Below, in pieces: positions 1 through 10,779 of a stretch of 64,000 nt of DNA (its first letter is position 1; each line of letters starts with the position of its first letter). The translations under genes and the position numbers were made by a program. This DNA comes from Hydrogenophaga sp. GTDB lineage: Bacteria; Pseudomonadota; Gammaproteobacteria; Burkholderiales; Burkholderiaceae_C. The notes beneath the pieces were generated by a model, which saw nothing but the letters and a program-made list of their open reading frames with translations, was not told the origin of the DNA and made no database searches. Location of the stretch: assembly GCF_011772445.1 (NCBI RefSeq), contig NZ_WVZN01000038.1, positions 10,239 through 74,238 on the forward strand, in the 5' to 3' direction.

Positions 1-1199
1 TACCCGCCGCCGTGGCGGCCGCATGGCAGCGGTCACAGGCGCTCAAGGCCACCGAGGCCAATGCCTTGGCCGCCCGAGAGACCGCGGTGGTCGCAGGCCA
101 GCGGCCCGATCCCGTGTTGCGGCTCTCGCTGGACAACCTGCCCGTGAACGGGCCCGACCGCTGGAGCACGACGCGCGACTTCATGACCATGCGCTCCATC
201 GGCCTGATGCAGGCCTTGCCCAGCCAGCGCAAGCGCGAGGCGCGTGCACGGCGCTTCGAACTGGAGGCCCAAGCCACCGGGGTGCTGCGCCAATGGCAGG
301 CAAGCGAGTTGCAGCGTGACACCACGGTGGCCTGGTTCGAACGCCGGGCAGCGGAGCAGCGCCTGGTGCTGCTGGACGAACAGTTGGCCGAGGCACGACT
401 GCAGGTGCAGGCCGCCGAGGCGGCGGTGCGCGGCGGCAAGGGATCACCCATCGACTGGGTGGCCGCTCGCGACGCGCTGTGGAAGCTGGAGCAGGACCGC
501 TTGAAAGGGCATGCCGAGCTGGTCACGGCCCGCAACGCCCTGTCTCGCTGGACCGGCCTGGCACCGGAGCAGCCGCTGGCCGAGCCACCCACCGCCTTGT
601 GGCGCCGCGAGACCTGGCCGGCGCTGGAGACGGCGCTGGGTCAGCACCCCGAACTGAGGGCTTTGCAAGGCCGCGTGGAGGTGGCCCGCGCCGTGGCCGC
701 GGTGGCGCGAGAGGAACGCGACCCCGATTGGGGCGTGGAGCTCATGTTGAGCCAGCGCGGTTCGGCGTACTCGGACATGTTGTCCGTGGCGGTGTCGATA
801 CCGCTCACCAGCAACCGAGGCCGGCGCCAGGACCGCGAACTGGCAGCCAGCCTGGCACAGGCCGATGCCATGGAAGCCGAGTGGCAGGAGGCGCAGCGCA
901 GCCGGCGCCAGCAGATCGCCACTTGGCAGCAGGACGGTCTGGCCGCGCTGGCACAGCGCGAGTTGATCGACCGCGAGCGTCTGCCCTTGGCCCGGCAACG
1001 GGTCGATCTGGCGCTCGCGGCCTATCGATCGGGCGCCGCGCCGTTGAGCGCTGTGCTGGAAGCACGCCAGACACGTCTGGTGCTGGCCCTGGAACGCATC
1101 GAGATGGAACTGAGCGTGGCACGCCCCTGGGCGGCACTGGAGGCGCTGTCGGCGACCAAAGCCCTGAGCATGAACCCACCGACGCGAGGTGAGCGATGA
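1..1199 (+). CDS. cusC: Outer-membrane efflux channel, CusC/TolC family (5' end outside the window)
   Basis: Outer-membrane channel component of a tripartite RND metal efflux pump. The frame is open to the left edge, so the signal peptide or lipobox is not visible; about 398 residues remain. The visible protein is rich in Ala, Arg, Gln and Glu in long amphipathic helices, with the two-fold repeat expected of TolC-type channels. The motif LDNLPVNG near the start is typical of Cus/Czc outer-membrane factors. The stop overlaps the next start by four bases (ATGA), so it is translationally coupled to cusB. The CusB and CusA neighbours make copper/silver export the likely role; another heavy metal cannot be excluded. 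Confidence 0.85.
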   Translation, partial: PAAVAAAWQRSQALKATEANALAARETAVVAGQRPDPVLRLSLDNLPVNGPDRWSTTRDFMTMRSIGLMQALPSQRKREARARRFELEAQATGVLRQWQASELQRDTTVAWFERRAAEQRLVLLDEQLAEARLQVQAAEAAVRGGKGSPIDWVAARDALWKLEQDRLKGHAELVTARNALSRWTGLAPEQPLAEPPTALWRRETWPALETALGQHPELRALQGRVEVARAVAAVAREERDPDWGVELMLSQRGSAYSDMLSVAVSIPLTSNRGRRQDRELAASLAQADAMEAEWQEAQRSRRQQIATWQQDGLAALAQRELIDRERLPLARQRVDLALAAYRSGAAPLSAVLEARQTRLVLALERIEMELSVARPWAALEALSATKALSMNPPTRGER

Positions 1200-2857
1200 G
1201 CACGTACTTCAACCCAAAGCGGTGGCGGGTGCTGGTCACGGTTCTGTTGATGGTGGTTGTCGCCTTTGGCGCCTGGAAACTGGGGGTGGATGCTGGCAGA
1301 CGCCAGGGGCAGGCCTCGGACACGGGCGCCTCGCCGATCGCGACTGCTTCATCCGCGCCGCCCGCGGTGGTGGACCCGTCGAGATGGGGCATTCCCCAAG
1401 GCGAGGAAGCCACGCGCCGGCACATCCGCGATGGCCTCAAGGCCGGCGATGTGGACCCCGCCACAGGGCGGCGCATCCTCAACTACCACGACCCCATGGT
1501 GCCGGGCAAGAACTTCGATGCGCCCGGCAAATCGCCCTTCATGGACATGATGCTGGTGCCGCGATACGCCGGCGGGCCAGGCGCCGAAGGGAGCGACAGC
1601 GCAAGCATCGCGGTGAGCCCGCGCATGCAGCAGAACCTGGGCATGCGGACGGCCCTGGTGGAGCAGGGTCGGCTCGATGCCGAGGTCGTGGCCGTGGGCA
1701 ACATCGCCTGGAACGAGCGCGACCAGACGGTGGTGAGCAGCCGCGCCATGGGTTTCGTGGAGAAGCTGCACGTGCGCGCCACCTTCGACCGCGTGGCGCG
1801 GGGCGCGCCCTTGCTGGACGTGTACGTGCCCGACTGGGTGGCGGCGCAGGAGGACTACCTTGCGCTGGCGCGCGTGTCCGCAGAGGGGCTGGATGCCTTG
1901 CGTGAGGCGGCGCTTCAGCGCATGCGCCAGTCGGGCATGAGCGACGCGCAAGTGGCCAGCGTGGTGCAAGGGCGCCGCCTGCAGCCACGCTTCACCTTGC
2001 ACGCGCCGCAGTCCGGGCTGCTCACCGAATTGCAGGTGCGCGAGGGCGCGACGGTGACACCCGGCATGCCGCTGCTGCGCATCCAGGGAACCGCTCGTGT
2101 GTGGGCCGAGGCCGACGTGCCCGAAAGCCAGAGCAGCGGGCTTCAAGCCGGCCTGGCGGTCAGCGTGACCAGCCCGGCCCTGCCCGGACAGGTGTTCGAG
2201 GGGCACCTGCAGGCATGGTTGCCGGCGGTGGACCCTGCTACGCGCACCCTGAAGGCACGGCTGGAGCTGGACAACGCCGGAGGGCGCCTGGTGCCCGGCA
2301 TGTTGGTGCAGATGCGCCTGGCTCGCCCGAGCCTGGAAGAACGTCTGCTCGTGCCCAGTGATGCGGTGATCCGCACCGGGCGGCGCAGCGTGGTGATGCT
2401 GGCGGAGGAGGGGGGGCGCTTCCGGCCGGTGGAGGTCCAGGTCGGGCAGGAGGTGGGCGATCAGGCCGAAATCACCGCCGGCCTGCAACTGGGTCAGCGC
2501 GTGGTGCGCTCGGGCCAGTTCCTGATCGACTCCGAGGCGAGCCTGCGCGGCCTCGAGGCACGCCTGAACCCGGAGACGACCCCGGCGAGCCCGTCGCCCG
2601 CCGCACCGCCCGCGACCACCCATCGAACCGAGGCCACCATCACCGAGATGAAGGGCGAGACGCTGACGCTGGACCATCCGCCGATCGCTTCGCTGCAGTG
2701 GCCCGCGATGGTCATGGGGTTTCAGTTGCCGCCGGGTGGGTCGCTGCCCCGCGATCTGAAGGTCGGAGAGCGGGTGCGCGTCGAGTTCCGCCTGCAGGAC
2801 GGCGATGTGCCGCAGATCACGCGCCTGGAGCGGGTGCCAGCGGGAGAGCCGCGATGA
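1196..2857 (+). CDS. cusB: RND periplasmic adaptor CusB with metal-binding and CusF-like domains
   Basis: Membrane-fusion protein linking the inner-membrane RND pump to the outer-membrane channel. The 553-residue protein starts with one membrane anchor (about residues 10-30). A heavy-metal-binding segment follows (about 95-120, with [10 protein letters not shown] and [10 protein letters not shown]), then HlyD-type barrel and lipoyl domains. The C-terminus (about 475-550) is a fused CusF-like domain that includes [10 protein letters not shown], where Trp and Met residues would bind Cu(I) or Ag(I). Both gene boundaries are ATGA overlaps. The built-in CusF domain means this pump may not need a separate periplasmic chaperone. 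Confidence 0.92.
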   Translation: MSTYFNPKRWRVLVTVLLMVVVAFGAWKLGVDAGRRQGQASDTGASPIATASSAPPAVVDPSRWGIPQGEEATRRHIRDGLKAGDVDPATGRRILNYHDPMVPGKNFDAPGKSPFMDMMLVPRYAGGPGAEGSDSASIAVSPRMQQNLGMRTALVEQGRLDAEVVAVGNIAWNERDQTVVSSRAMGFVEKLHVRATFDRVARGAPLLDVYVPDWVAAQEDYLALARVSAEGLDALREAALQRMRQSGMSDAQVASVVQGRRLQPRFTLHAPQSGLLTELQVREGATVTPGMPLLRIQGTARVWAEADVPESQSSGLQAGLAVSVTSPALPGQVFEGHLQAWLPAVDPATRTLKARLELDNAGGRLVPGMLVQMRLARPSLEERLLVPSDAVIRTGRRSVVMLAEEGGRFRPVEVQVGQEVGDQAEITAGLQLGQRVVRSGQFLIDSEASLRGLEARLNPETTPASPSPAAPPATTHRTEATITEMKGETLTLDHPPIASLQWPAMVMGFQLPPGGSLPRDLKVGERVRVEFRLQDGDVPQITRLERVPAGEPR

Positions 2858-5800
2858 TCGCCGCACTCATTCGCTGGAGCATCGCCAACCGGTTCCTGGT
2901 GCTCATTGCCACGGTGATCGTGGCCGCCTGGGGCGTGTTGGCGGTGCAGCGCACAGCGCTCGATGCGCTGCCCGATCTGTCGGACACCCAGGTCATCATC
3001 CGCACCAGTTGGCCTGGGCAGGCGCCCCAGATCGTGGAGAACCAGGTCACCTACCCGCTGACCACCACCATGCTGTCGGTGCCCGGGGCCCGGGCGGTGC
3101 GCGGGTTCTCGATGTTCGGCGACAGCTTCGTCTACGTGCTGTTCGACGATGGGGTCGACCTGTACTGGGCCCGATCGCGCGTGCTGGAGTACCTCAACCA
3201 GGTGCAGGCGCGATTGCCGGCCGCCGCGCGCTCCTCCATCGGCCCGGACGCCACCGGCGTGGGCTGGATCTACCAGTACGCGCTGATCGATCGCAGCGGC
3301 CAGCAGGATGTGGCGCAGCTTCGCGCGCTGCAAGACTGGTTCCTGCGCTTTGAATTGAAGACCGTTCCGGACGTGGCCGAGGTCGCCAGCGTGGGGGGCA
3401 TGGTGCGGCAGTACCAGATCGTTCTCGATCCGGACCGGCTGGCGGCCTACCGGATCACCCTGCAACAGGTGCGAGAAGCCGTGGGCCGAGCCAACCAGGA
3501 GGCGGGCGGCTCCGTGCTGGAACTCGGCGAAGCCGAGTACGCCGTGCGCGCCAGCGGCTACCTGAAATCGCTGGAGGACTTCCGTGCCATCCCCTTGCTC
3601 ACCACGCCCGCGGGCGTGTCGGTGCGCCTGGGTGACGTGGCACGCGTGCAAATCGGGCCGGAGATGCGCCGCGGCATCGGCGAACTCAACGGGGAAGGCG
3701 AGGCCGTCGGGGGCGTGATCGTGATGCGCTCGGGCAAGAACGCGCTGAACACCATCGACGCGGTGAAAGCCAAGCTCAGCGGCTTGCAGCGCGCCTTGCC
3801 TGCCGGCGTTGAAATCGTGCCCGTGTACGACCGCTCCGGCCTGATCGAGCGCGCGGTGCACAACCTGCGGACCAAGCTGATCGAGGAATTCGTGGTCGTG
3901 GGGCTGGTGTGCCTGGCCTTCCTGTTCCACCTGCGCAGCGCGCTGGTGGCCATCGTCACGCTGCCGCTGGGTGTGCTCGTGGCCTTCATCGTCATGCAGC
4001 AGCAAGGCGTCAACGCCAATGTGATGTCGCTCGGCGGCATCGCCATCGCCATCGGCGCCATGGTGGATGCGGCCATCGTCATGGTCGAGAACGCCCACAA
4101 GCGCCTGGAGCGCTGGGCCCACGACCACCCCGGCCAGACGCTGGCCGGTGAGCCCCGATGGCGATTGATCGGCGAGGCCGCGGCCGAGGTAGGGCCCGCG
4201 CTGTTTTTCTCGCTGCTCATCATCACGCTGAGCTTCATCCCCGTGTTCAGCCTGCAGGCGCAGGAGGGGCGGCTGTTCTCGCCGCTGGCGTACACCAAGA
4301 CCTATGCCATGGCGGCGTCGGCGGGGCTCGCGGTCACGCTCATCCCGGTGCTCATGGGCTACCTGATCCGCGGGCGCATCCCCCCCGAACAGGGCAATCC
4401 CATCAACCGCTGGCTGATCGCGATCTACCGGCCCGTTCTCGACGCGGTGCTGGCCTGGCCCAGAGCCACGCTGATGGTGACCGTGCTGCTGCTGCTCGCC
4501 AGCCTGTGGCCCTTGCAGCGCATCGGCAGCGAGTTCATGCCGCCGCTGGACGAAGGCGACCTGCTCTACATGCCCACCGCCTTGCCTGGCTTGTCCGCCG
4601 CCAAGGCGAGCGAGTTGCTGCAGCAGACGGACAGGCTAATCAAATCGATCCCCGAAGTCCAGAGCGTGTATGGCAAGGCGGGCCGCGCCGACACCGCCAC
4701 CGACCCGGCGCCGCTGGAGATGTTCGAGACCACCATCCAGTTCAAACCCCGGGACCAATGGCGTGAGGGCATGACACCCGATCGCCTGGTGGACGAGCTG
4801 GACCGCACGGTGCGCGTGCCCGGCCTCTCCAACATCTGGGTACCGCCGATCCGCAACCGCATCGACATGCTGGCCACCGGCATCAAGAGCCCGGTGGGCG
4901 TGAAGGTGGCCGGCCCCGACCTTGCGGTCATCGACCGACTGACGGGGGAGATCGAGCGCGCGGTGAAAGGCGTGGAGGGCGTGAGCAGCGCGCTGGCCGA
5001 GCGGCTGACGGGGGGACGCTACATCGACGTCGACATCCAGCGCGACGCGGCGGCGCGCTACGGCCTGAACATCGCCGACGTGCAGGCCATCGTCGAGAGT
5101 GCCGTGGGCGGCATGGTGATCGGCGAGACGGTGGAAGGGCTGCAGCGCTTCAGCATCAACCTGCGTTACCCGCGCGAGCTGCGCGACTCGATGCCGGCGC
5201 TGCGTGCGCTGCCCATCCTCGCGCCCGGCGGCCAGCGCCTGGTGCTCGACGACGTGGCCGACCTGCGCATCAGCGACGGCCCGCCCATGCTGCGCAGCGA
5301 AAACGGCCGGCTGGCGGGCTTCGTCTACGTGGACGTGCGCGACCGCGATCTGCGCGGCGCGGTGCTCGACATGCAGCGGGCGGTGGCCGAACGCGTCGCG
5401 CTCCCGGCGGGCTACTCGGTGTCCTGGTCAGGGCAGTTCGAGTTCCTGGAACGCGCCAGCGCCCGGCTCAAGGTGGTGGTGCCGTTCACCCTGCTCATCA
5501 TCTTCGTATTGCTGTACATGACGTTCCGCCGCCTGGACGAGGCCTTGCTCATCATGGCCACGCTGCCATTTGCGCTCATCGGCGGTATCTGGCTGCTCTG
5601 GGCGCTGGGCCACCACCTGTCGGTGGCCAGCGTGGTGGGGTTCATTGCACTGGCGGGGGTGGCGGCCGAATTCGGCGTGATCATGCTGGTCTACCTCAAG
5701 CAGGCCTGGGAAGCGCGCCTCGCCCGGGGTGAAGCCGACGCCGCCGCGCTGCTGGACGCGATCCGAGAGGGCGCGGTGCTGCGCGTGCGACCCAAGGCCA

Positions 5801-6000
5801 TGACCGTGGCCACCATCGTGGCGGGGCTGTTGCCCATCCTGTGGAGCAGCGGCACAGGCAGCGAGGTGATGCAGCGCATCGCAGCGCCCATGGTGGGGGG
5901 CATGATCAGCGCACCCTTGCTGTCGCTGTTCGTGGTGCCGGTGGTGTTTCGCCTGATGCGTGGCCGGGGGTCAGGTGCTGCACGAGCTCGCACGCCATGA
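2854..6000 (+). CDS. cusA: Heavy-metal RND efflux permease CusA
   Basis: Proton-driven inner-membrane pump of the HME-RND family, 1048 residues, full length for CusA. The start is the ATG overlapping the cusB stop; longer upstream openings lie inside cusB. It shows the usual plan of one N-terminal membrane helix ([14 protein letters not shown]), two large periplasmic loops and two six-helix bundles. The motifs [18 protein letters not shown] and the TM4 segment [16 protein letters not shown], with acidic proton-relay residues, are present. The C-terminus has [11 protein letters not shown] and RVRPKAMT. It completes a cusCBA operon; a homologous 3' fragment of a second cusA lies near 15.84 kb. 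Confidence 0.95.
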   Translation: MIAALIRWSIANRFLVLIATVIVAAWGVLAVQRTALDALPDLSDTQVIIRTSWPGQAPQIVENQVTYPLTTTMLSVPGARAVRGFSMFGDSFVYVLFDDGVDLYWARSRVLEYLNQVQARLPAAARSSIGPDATGVGWIYQYALIDRSGQQDVAQLRALQDWFLRFELKTVPDVAEVASVGGMVRQYQIVLDPDRLAAYRITLQQVREAVGRANQEAGGSVLELGEAEYAVRASGYLKSLEDFRAIPLLTTPAGVSVRLGDVARVQIGPEMRRGIGELNGEGEAVGGVIVMRSGKNALNTIDAVKAKLSGLQRALPAGVEIVPVYDRSGLIERAVHNLRTKLIEEFVVVGLVCLAFLFHLRSALVAIVTLPLGVLVAFIVMQQQGVNANVMSLGGIAIAIGAMVDAAIVMVENAHKRLERWAHDHPGQTLAGEPRWRLIGEAAAEVGPALFFSLLIITLSFIPVFSLQAQEGRLFSPLAYTKTYAMAASAGLAVTLIPVLMGYLIRGRIPPEQGNPINRWLIAIYRPVLDAVLAWPRATLMVTVLLLLASLWPLQRIGSEFMPPLDEGDLLYMPTALPGLSAAKASELLQQTDRLIKSIPEVQSVYGKAGRADTATDPAPLEMFETTIQFKPRDQWREGMTPDRLVDELDRTVRVPGLSNIWVPPIRNRIDMLATGIKSPVGVKVAGPDLAVIDRLTGEIERAVKGVEGVSSALAERLTGGRYIDVDIQRDAAARYGLNIADVQAIVESAVGGMVIGETVEGLQRFSINLRYPRELRDSMPALRALPILAPGGQRLVLDDVADLRISDGPPMLRSENGRLAGFVYVDVRDRDLRGAVLDMQRAVAERVALPAGYSVSWSGQFEFLERASARLKVVVPFTLLIIFVLLYMTFRRLDEALLIMATLPFALIGGIWLLWALGHHLSVASVVGFIALAGVAAEFGVIMLVYLKQAWEARLARGEADAAALLDAIREGAVLRVRPKAMTVATIVAGLLPILWSSGTGSEVMQRIAAPMVGGMISAPLLSLFVVPVVFRLMRGRGSGAARARTP

Positions 6001-6025
6001 GCCGCAACGTGCCTCGCACCGCGGG

Positions 6026-8416
6026 TCAGCGGCCGGCGCGCAGCCGCAGGGCATTGGCGATCACAGACGCCGAGCTCAGGCTCATGGCCAGTGCCGCAAT
6101 CAGCGGCGAGAGCAACCAGCCGGTCAGGGGGTACAGAACGCCGGCAGCCACGGGCACCCCGAGGGCGTTGTAGAAGAATGCGAACAGCAGGTTCTGCTTC
6201 ATGTTGGCCACCGTATCTTCAGAAAGGCTGTGGGCCACGGCGATGCCACGCAAGTCGCCCTTGACCAGCGTGATCTGCGCGCTGTTCATGGCCACGTCCG
6301 TCCCGGTTCCCATGGCAATGCCCACGTCGGCCCGCGCCAGGGCAGGGGCGTCGTTGATGCCGTCCCCCGCCATCGCCACCACGCGGCCTTCGGCCTGCAG
6401 GCGTTCCACCAGGCGCAGCTTGTCTTGGGGCTTGACCTCGCCATGAATCTCATCGATGCCGAGGCGTTCGCCGACCGAGCGGGCGGTGGTCAAGCCATCG
6501 CCGGTGGCCATCACGATCCGAAGCCCCGCCGATTTGAGGAGGGACAGCGCTTCCGGGGTTGAGGCCTTGACGGGATCGGACACGGCCAGCAGCCCAACGA
6601 GCTTGTCGTCCACCGCCAGGTGCATCACGCTGGCGCCGCGCGAGCGCCAGGATTCGGCCTCGGCGGTGAGCTCGTCGACAGACACGCCCAGTTGCTCCAT
6701 GAGCGCCGTGTTGCCCAGCGCCAGCCGGCGACCCGCCACCACCCCTCGAACGCCAATGCCTGAGCTCGATTCGAAGGCTTCAGGCTTGTCCAGCGCGAGG
6801 CCTCGCTCGCGGGCCGCGTGCACGATGGCGTCGGCCAAAGGGTGCTCGCTGCCCTGGTCGAGACTGGCCGCCAGGCGCAGGACCTCGTCGGCACTGAGGC
6901 CTTCGATGCCGATCGACTGATCGAAGGCGGGACGTCCCTCGGTGAGCGTGCCGGTCTTGTCGATGATCAGCGTGTCGACCTTGCGCAGGTTCTCGATGGC
7001 GGCGGCATCTCGGAACAGCACACCGCGTGTGGCCGCCTTGCCCGACGCCACCATGATGGACATGGGCGTGGCCAGGCCGAGGGCGCAGGGGCAGGCGATG
7101 ATCAGCACGGCCACCGCATTGATCAGGCCAAAGACCCAGCGCGGCTCGGGACCGAACAGGCCCCAGACGAGCAAGGTGGCCAGGGCGATCAGAACCACCG
7201 TCACCACGAAGTACCCCGCGACGACATCGGCCATGCGTTGCATTGGCGCCTTGGAGCGCTGTGCCTGAGCGACCATCTGCACGATCTGCGACAGCATGGT
7301 GGTCGAGCCGACCCGTTCGGAGCGCATCATCAAGGCGCCGCTGGTATTGAGCGTGGCACCAATGACCTTGTCGCCAGCCCGCTTGGTCACCGGAATCGGT
7401 TCTCCCGTGAGCATGGACTCGTCGACGGCACTGCTGCCTTCGGTGACGACGCCGTCCACGGGCACCTTTTCGCCCGGGCGCACGCGCAACAGATCGCCCA
7501 CGTGCACATGCGCGAGGGGGACGTCCTCCTCGGTGCCGTCGGTGCGAACGCGTCGGGCCGTCTTGGGGGCCAGTCCCAGCAAGGACTTGATGGCCGCTGA
7601 GGTCTGCGAACGTGCCTTGAGTTCCAGGATCTGCCCCAGCAGCGTGAGCGAAATGATCACCGCGGCCGCCTCGAAATAGACCGCCACACGACCCATTGAA
7701 ATGAAAGACTCCGGGAAGACGCCTGGCGCGACCGTCGCGATCACGCTGTAGACAAAGGCGGCACCGGTGCCCAGCGCGATCAACGTCCACATGTTGGGGC
7801 TGCGGTTGCTCAGCGACTGCCACCCCCTCGCGAAGAAGGGCCAACCCGCCCAGAGCACGATGGGGATTGAGAGCACCAGCTCGATCCAACTCTGCGTCAC
7901 CATGTCGAACCACTGGAGGCGATGGCCGAACATGCCGAGCACGAAAACCGCCGCGGTCAGAGGAAGGGTCCACCAGAAGCGCCGCGCGAAGTCGCGCAGT
8001 TCGGGGTTGTCGTCGGCTTCCAGCTCAGGGATCAGCGGCTCAAGCGACATGCCGCAAATCGGGCAGGCACCCGGCGCATCCCGGCGAATCTCGGGGTGCA
8101 TGGGGCAGGTGTAGATGGTCCCGTCCGTTGGCGGCGGTACATCCTGCTCGGCCTGTTGAGCGTCTGCTGTCGGTGAAGCGACCGGGCCAACGTACTTCGC
8201 CGGTTCCGCAGAGAAGCGACTCAGGCACTTCGAGCTGCAGAAATAGTAGGGGCGACCGTTGTGCTCGACGTGGAAACTCGAACTTTCATCGACCTTCATC
8301 CCGCACACCGGATCCTTGAGTCCAGCGCTGGATGAGGGCGCGGAAGGCGCATGCGCTGTCTCGTGACCAGCGTGATGGTGATGATCGTCATGGTGCTGAC
8401 GGTTGGGCGTACTCAT
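6026..8416 (-). CDS. copA: Copper-translocating P1B-type ATPase with YHS and HMBD N-terminus
   Basis: Inner-membrane Cu(I) exporter, about 796 residues. The His-rich N-terminus ([10 protein letters not shown]) is followed by a YHS domain ([10 protein letters not shown], about 35-75) and a CPMHP heavy-metal-binding segment (about 100-125) in place of HMA domains. Core motifs are [14 protein letters not shown] (about 442), DKTGTLTEG (about 484) and [16 protein letters not shown]. The start at 8416 is chosen because GGGAG lies eight bases upstream; an ATG six bases earlier is too close to it. A CueR-type promoter lies about 110 bases upstream. It is convergent with cusA. Confidence 0.93.
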   Translation of the reverse strand: MSTPNRQHHDDHHHHAGHETAHAPSAPSSSAGLKDPVCGMKVDESSSFHVEHNGRPYYFCSSKCLSRFSAEPAKYVGPVASPTADAQQAEQDVPPPTDGTIYTCPMHPEIRRDAPGACPICGMSLEPLIPELEADDNPELRDFARRFWWTLPLTAAVFVLGMFGHRLQWFDMVTQSWIELVLSIPIVLWAGWPFFARGWQSLSNRSPNMWTLIALGTGAAFVYSVIATVAPGVFPESFISMGRVAVYFEAAAVIISLTLLGQILELKARSQTSAAIKSLLGLAPKTARRVRTDGTEEDVPLAHVHVGDLLRVRPGEKVPVDGVVTEGSSAVDESMLTGEPIPVTKRAGDKVIGATLNTSGALMMRSERVGSTTMLSQIVQMVAQAQRSKAPMQRMADVVAGYFVVTVVLIALATLLVWGLFGPEPRWVFGLINAVAVLIIACPCALGLATPMSIMVASGKAATRGVLFRDAAAIENLRKVDTLIIDKTGTLTEGRPAFDQSIGIEGLSADEVLRLAASLDQGSEHPLADAIVHAARERGLALDKPEAFESSSGIGVRGVVAGRRLALGNTALMEQLGVSVDELTAEAESWRSRGASVMHLAVDDKLVGLLAVSDPVKASTPEALSLLKSAGLRIVMATGDGLTTARSVGERLGIDEIHGEVKPQDKLRLVERLQAEGRVVAMAGDGINDAPALARADVGIAMGTGTDVAMNSAQITLVKGDLRGIAVAHSLSEDTVANMKQNLLFAFFYNALGVPVAAGVLYPLTGWLLSPLIAALAMSLSSASVIANALRLRAGR

Positions 8417-8526
8417 CGACATGGCTCCCAAGAATGTGAAAAATGACATCAGATCGCTACTGCAGGTGCTTCCGCAAGCTCTCTCCCTCCGGGCACACGG
8501 GTGGATACGACTTGTAGCTAATTCGA

Positions 8527-8557
8527 AGCATGAAGCTTCCCCCCATGGGAATGTCAA
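8527..8557 (-). promoter_or_regulatory. CueR-type MerR-family promoter for copA
   Basis: On the minus strand a TTGACA -35 and a CATGCT -10 are separated by 19 bases, the long spacer typical of MerR-family activation. The spacer holds the interrupted dyad TTCCC...GGGGAA. The same layout occurs in front of cueR at 10440-10470, which supports CueR control. Confidence 0.75.
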
Positions 8558-8689
8558 GCCCCAGTGTTCGGGTCACGTCGAGCGCATCATGGGAGCCCCC
8601 GCACGGCTGCACCGGCGAGGACTCCCTTCTTACGCACTTGCAAGCGGCATTCGTCGCAGTCGCGAGAGGCGACGATCCGCATCACCGGT

Positions 8690-9019
8690 TCAGTTGGCCA
8701 TGCGGCGGCACTCGTCGGCGCACTGCTGGCATGCTTTGGCGCAAGCTTGGCAATGCTCTTGCTGATGCTTCGCGCACTCATCGCCGCAGGCCTGACAAAC
8801 CTCGGCGCACAACTGACACAAGGACTTGGCGAACTCGCTGCGGCGTGCCATGTAGCCGGCGGCCATGCGGCAGATGGCCGCGCAGTCCATGTCCAGCGCA
8901 ATGCAGCGGGCCATCATCTTGATGTCGGGTTCCTGCAGGCAGGCGGCAGCGCAGTGGTCGCAGGCGTCGGCGCAGGTGTTGCACGCATCGACGCAGGCTT
9001 GGTGAATCTCGTGGGCCAT
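8690..9019 (-). CDS. Cysteine-rich four-helix copper-storage protein (Csp family)
   Basis: A 109-residue protein with 19 cysteines in helical CxxxC/CxxC spacings (for example CNTCADACDHCAAAC and CQACAKACQQCADEC). This is the pattern of copper storage proteins, four-helix bundles whose cores are lined by thiols that bind many Cu(I) ions. There is no signal peptide, so it is closer to the cytosolic Csp3 type than to the exported Csp1 type. AAGGAG precedes the ATG at a good distance. It sits upstream of the copper ATPase on the same strand, between it and CueR, in line with buffering of cytosolic copper. Confidence 0.88.
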   Translation of the reverse strand: MAHEIHQACVDACNTCADACDHCAAACLQEPDIKMMARCIALDMDCAAICRMAAGYMARRSEFAKSLCQLCAEVCQACGDECAKHQQEHCQACAKACQQCADECRRMAN

Positions 9020-9115
9020 GACAATCTCCTTGTTTCCCGAAGTTCGGTTTCCGCGCGCTCGCTGCGCGCGAAGAGGGCTTCGCCCGAGGGCGAAATGAGG
9101 TGGATTGGGGATAGA

Positions 9116-9571
9116 TCAGGTTCGTGGCGGGTGCCGCGGCGGCGGCCAGACACACGAACGGACCAGAGCCGAAGGCATCAGGTGCCAAAAGCGGGGGGCT
9201 TGAGCCAGGTCCTCACGGGTGTCACTGGCGACCGAGGTCATGAAGCCCAAGTGGCAGGGCCCAAGATGTTGCGAATGTTCATCAAAACCGGCATCCACGG
9301 TCTCGTGCCCGGTGGCCACGTGTAACGTCGACTGACCTGCGGTGGTGTCCGCAGGGTGGAGCGCTGAAAACACGCAGTCGATCTGACAGGCCATGGTGGC
9401 ACTGACCACTGGCAAGAACACCCCAAGCGCCACAGCCAGCACCACACGACGCCACCACAAGTGCCGTAACGCTTGCAGTCTCGCGGCCCAGCGGCTCCTC
9501 TGCGGGGGTGCCTTGGGAACAGGGGGTCGTTCAAAGAACGATTTTTCGAAGCTGACGAGGCGGCTCATCAT
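9116..9571 (-). CDS. Putative membrane-anchored protein of the copper cluster
   Basis: Not assigned to a named family. About 151 residues, with a basic N-terminal region, one hydrophobic segment (VVLAVALGVFLPVVSA) and a short periplasmic part with scattered Cys and His (CQIDCVF, HLGPCHLGF), compatible with weak metal binding. The start is uncertain: no good ribosome binding site precedes either tandem ATG at 9571/9568, and the frame is open farther upstream. Its place between the copper-storage gene and cueR suggests an accessory role in copper handling. Confidence 0.45.
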   Translation of the reverse strand: MMSRLVSFEKSFFERPPVPKAPPQRSRWAARLQALRHLWWRRVVLAVALGVFLPVVSATMACQIDCVFSALHPADTTAGQSTLHVATGHETVDAGFDEHSQHLGPCHLGFMTSVASDTREDLAQAPRFWHLMPSALVRSCVWPPPRHPPRT

Positions 9572-9782
9572 GCGGAGGGGTCGAATGCACGGCCCTCTGG
9601 GCAATCCGTGTGCCGCCTTTGGGACTTGTCCTGTGCACCCTGGCTCTTGCACACGGCGCGCTCGCTTGAGCCGACGCCCTACACAGAGCCCAGGCGATCG
9701 GCCACTGCTGCGGTCTACAGGTCACTGAATAGTGTGGCCGCTCGCGATGGCTCCGTCATCGCCATGGTCTCGGGAAGCGGCA

Positions 9783-9817
9783 TCCACCGCAAGGTGCATC
9801 ACGCTGGCGCCGCGCGA
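9783..9817 (-). pseudogene. 35-bp relic of a copper P-type ATPase gene
   Basis: This stretch is identical at 34 of 35 positions to 6609-6643 inside copA on the same strand, but it has no surrounding ATPase frame. It looks like the footprint of a deleted or recombined copA copy between the small membrane protein and cueR. Confidence 0.6.
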
Positions 9818-9865
9818 CGCGTCGGCATGGATTCGTTGCCGGTTGACTGTCCGGCGATGTAACGC

Positions 9866-10408
9866 TTAGTGAGCGCCGTGGTGTACGTGCACGCCGCGCA
9901 TCCAGGCCATCAGATCGATGTGACCCGAGCCCGTTGCGGCTTGCTCACTGTCCTTGGCGTTGCCCTTCTTGAGTTTCGGCCGGTGCCGCGGTTGGTGTTT
10001 GTCCAGGCTGTGCTGCGACAGCGTGTCCAGGATGGCGCAGTGGGGGTGGTCATCGCCCGGGCAAGCCTGCACCAGTTCAGACAGGCCGGCCATCATCTGC
10101 TCGATCTCGCGCCGCTTCTCGTCGAGGCTGGCGAGGTGGTGTTCGGCCACCGTTTTGACTTCGCGGCTGGAGCGCGCCGAGTCGCTCCACAGTCCGATGA
10201 GCTCGGCGATCTGGGGGATCGAGAAGCCCAGGTGGCGCGAACGCCCGATGAAGCGGAGCACTGATACCTCGCGCTCACTGTAGAGGCGATACCCCGATTC
10301 GTTGCGGTCGGCCTCGGGCAACAGACCGATCAATTCGTAGTGGCGAATCATCTTGGGCGACACGCCGGCTGCGGCAGCCGCCTGGCCGATGTTCATGAGC
10401 GTGGACAT
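9866..10408 (-). CDS. cueR: Cu(I)-responsive MerR-family regulator CueR
   Basis: Transcriptional activator of copper efflux genes; it untwists promoters with 19-bp spacers when Cu(I) binds. The 180-residue protein has an N-terminal winged helix-turn-helix (about 5-75; IRHYELIGLLPEADR), a dimerisation helix, and a metal loop with Cys116 and Cys124 (CPGDDHPHC). A CxxxxxxxC pair with Ser, not Cys, near residue 80 is the Cu(I)/Ag(I)-sensor pattern. The C-terminus carries an extra His/Lys-rich tail of about 45 residues. GGAG precedes the start. Its own promoter carries the same dyad as copA, so it is probably autoregulated. Confidence 0.93.
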   Translation of the reverse strand: MSTLMNIGQAAAAAGVSPKMIRHYELIGLLPEADRNESGYRLYSEREVSVLRFIGRSRHLGFSIPQIAELIGLWSDSARSSREVKTVAEHHLASLDEKRREIEQMMAGLSELVQACPGDDHPHCAILDTLSQHSLDKHQPRHRPKLKKGNAKDSEQAATGSGHIDLMAWMRGVHVHHGAH

Positions 10409-10430
10409 GGGAATCTCCGAAGAATGCGCA

Positions 10431-10470
10431 ACGGGGTGAAGCTTGAAGCTTCACCCCGTGGGAAGGTCAA
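10431..10470 (-). promoter_or_regulatory. CueR-type promoter of cueR inside a 29-bp palindrome
   Basis: On the minus strand TTGACC (10470-10465) and CAAGCT (10445-10440) flank a 19-base spacer with the CueR-like dyad. The -10 side is embedded in a palindrome at 10431-10459 with two perfect 14-base arms (ACGGGGTGAAGCTT and its complement) around one central base, which could bind an additional dimer or form a hairpin in the leader. Confidence 0.72.
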
Positions 10471-10499
10471 GTGCCGGCTCGGGCCTGGCCGACCGACGG

Positions 10500-10694
10500 T
10501 CAGGCCGCGGGTGGGTAGCCCGATTCCGTCAGCGCCTCGACCAGCGCCGCACGGTCTTCGCGGCTGCTCACCTGCACCTTGCGGCTGGCGACGTCAACAG
10601 AAACCTCGCACGCCGGGTCGACCAGCTTGAGTGTGAGGTTGACGGTAGAGGCGCAGTGGCCGCAGGTCATGTCGGGAAGGTGGAATTCGTGCAT
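10500..10694 (-). CDS. copZ: Heavy-metal-associated domain protein, CopZ-like chaperone
   Basis: A 64-residue single HMA domain. It has the GMTCxxC-type motif as MTCGHC at about residues 9-14 and the usual beta-alpha-beta-beta-alpha-beta pattern ending in ESGYPP. Such proteins carry Cu(I) in the cytosol to copper ATPases or to CueR. The start at 10694 has GGAG six bases upstream; an upstream extension is possible in frame but unlike the family. It lies just upstream of cueR on the same strand, divergent from the second copA. Confidence 0.88.
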   Translation of the reverse strand: MHEFHLPDMTCGHCASTVNLTLKLVDPACEVSVDVASRKVQVSSREDRAALVEALTESGYPPAA

Positions 10695-10779
10695 GGAGGG
10701 CTCCGAAAGGGTTGAGGAGCTGCCAGCGTGGGGCTTGCCACAGTGACAAGCGCAAGCACCCCAAGGCAACGCACGGCGT

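Noticed and set aside
1349-2866. Long minus-strand open frame opposite cusB
   Set aside because: His/Gln/Arg-rich composition and no domain; it is the antisense shadow of cusB.
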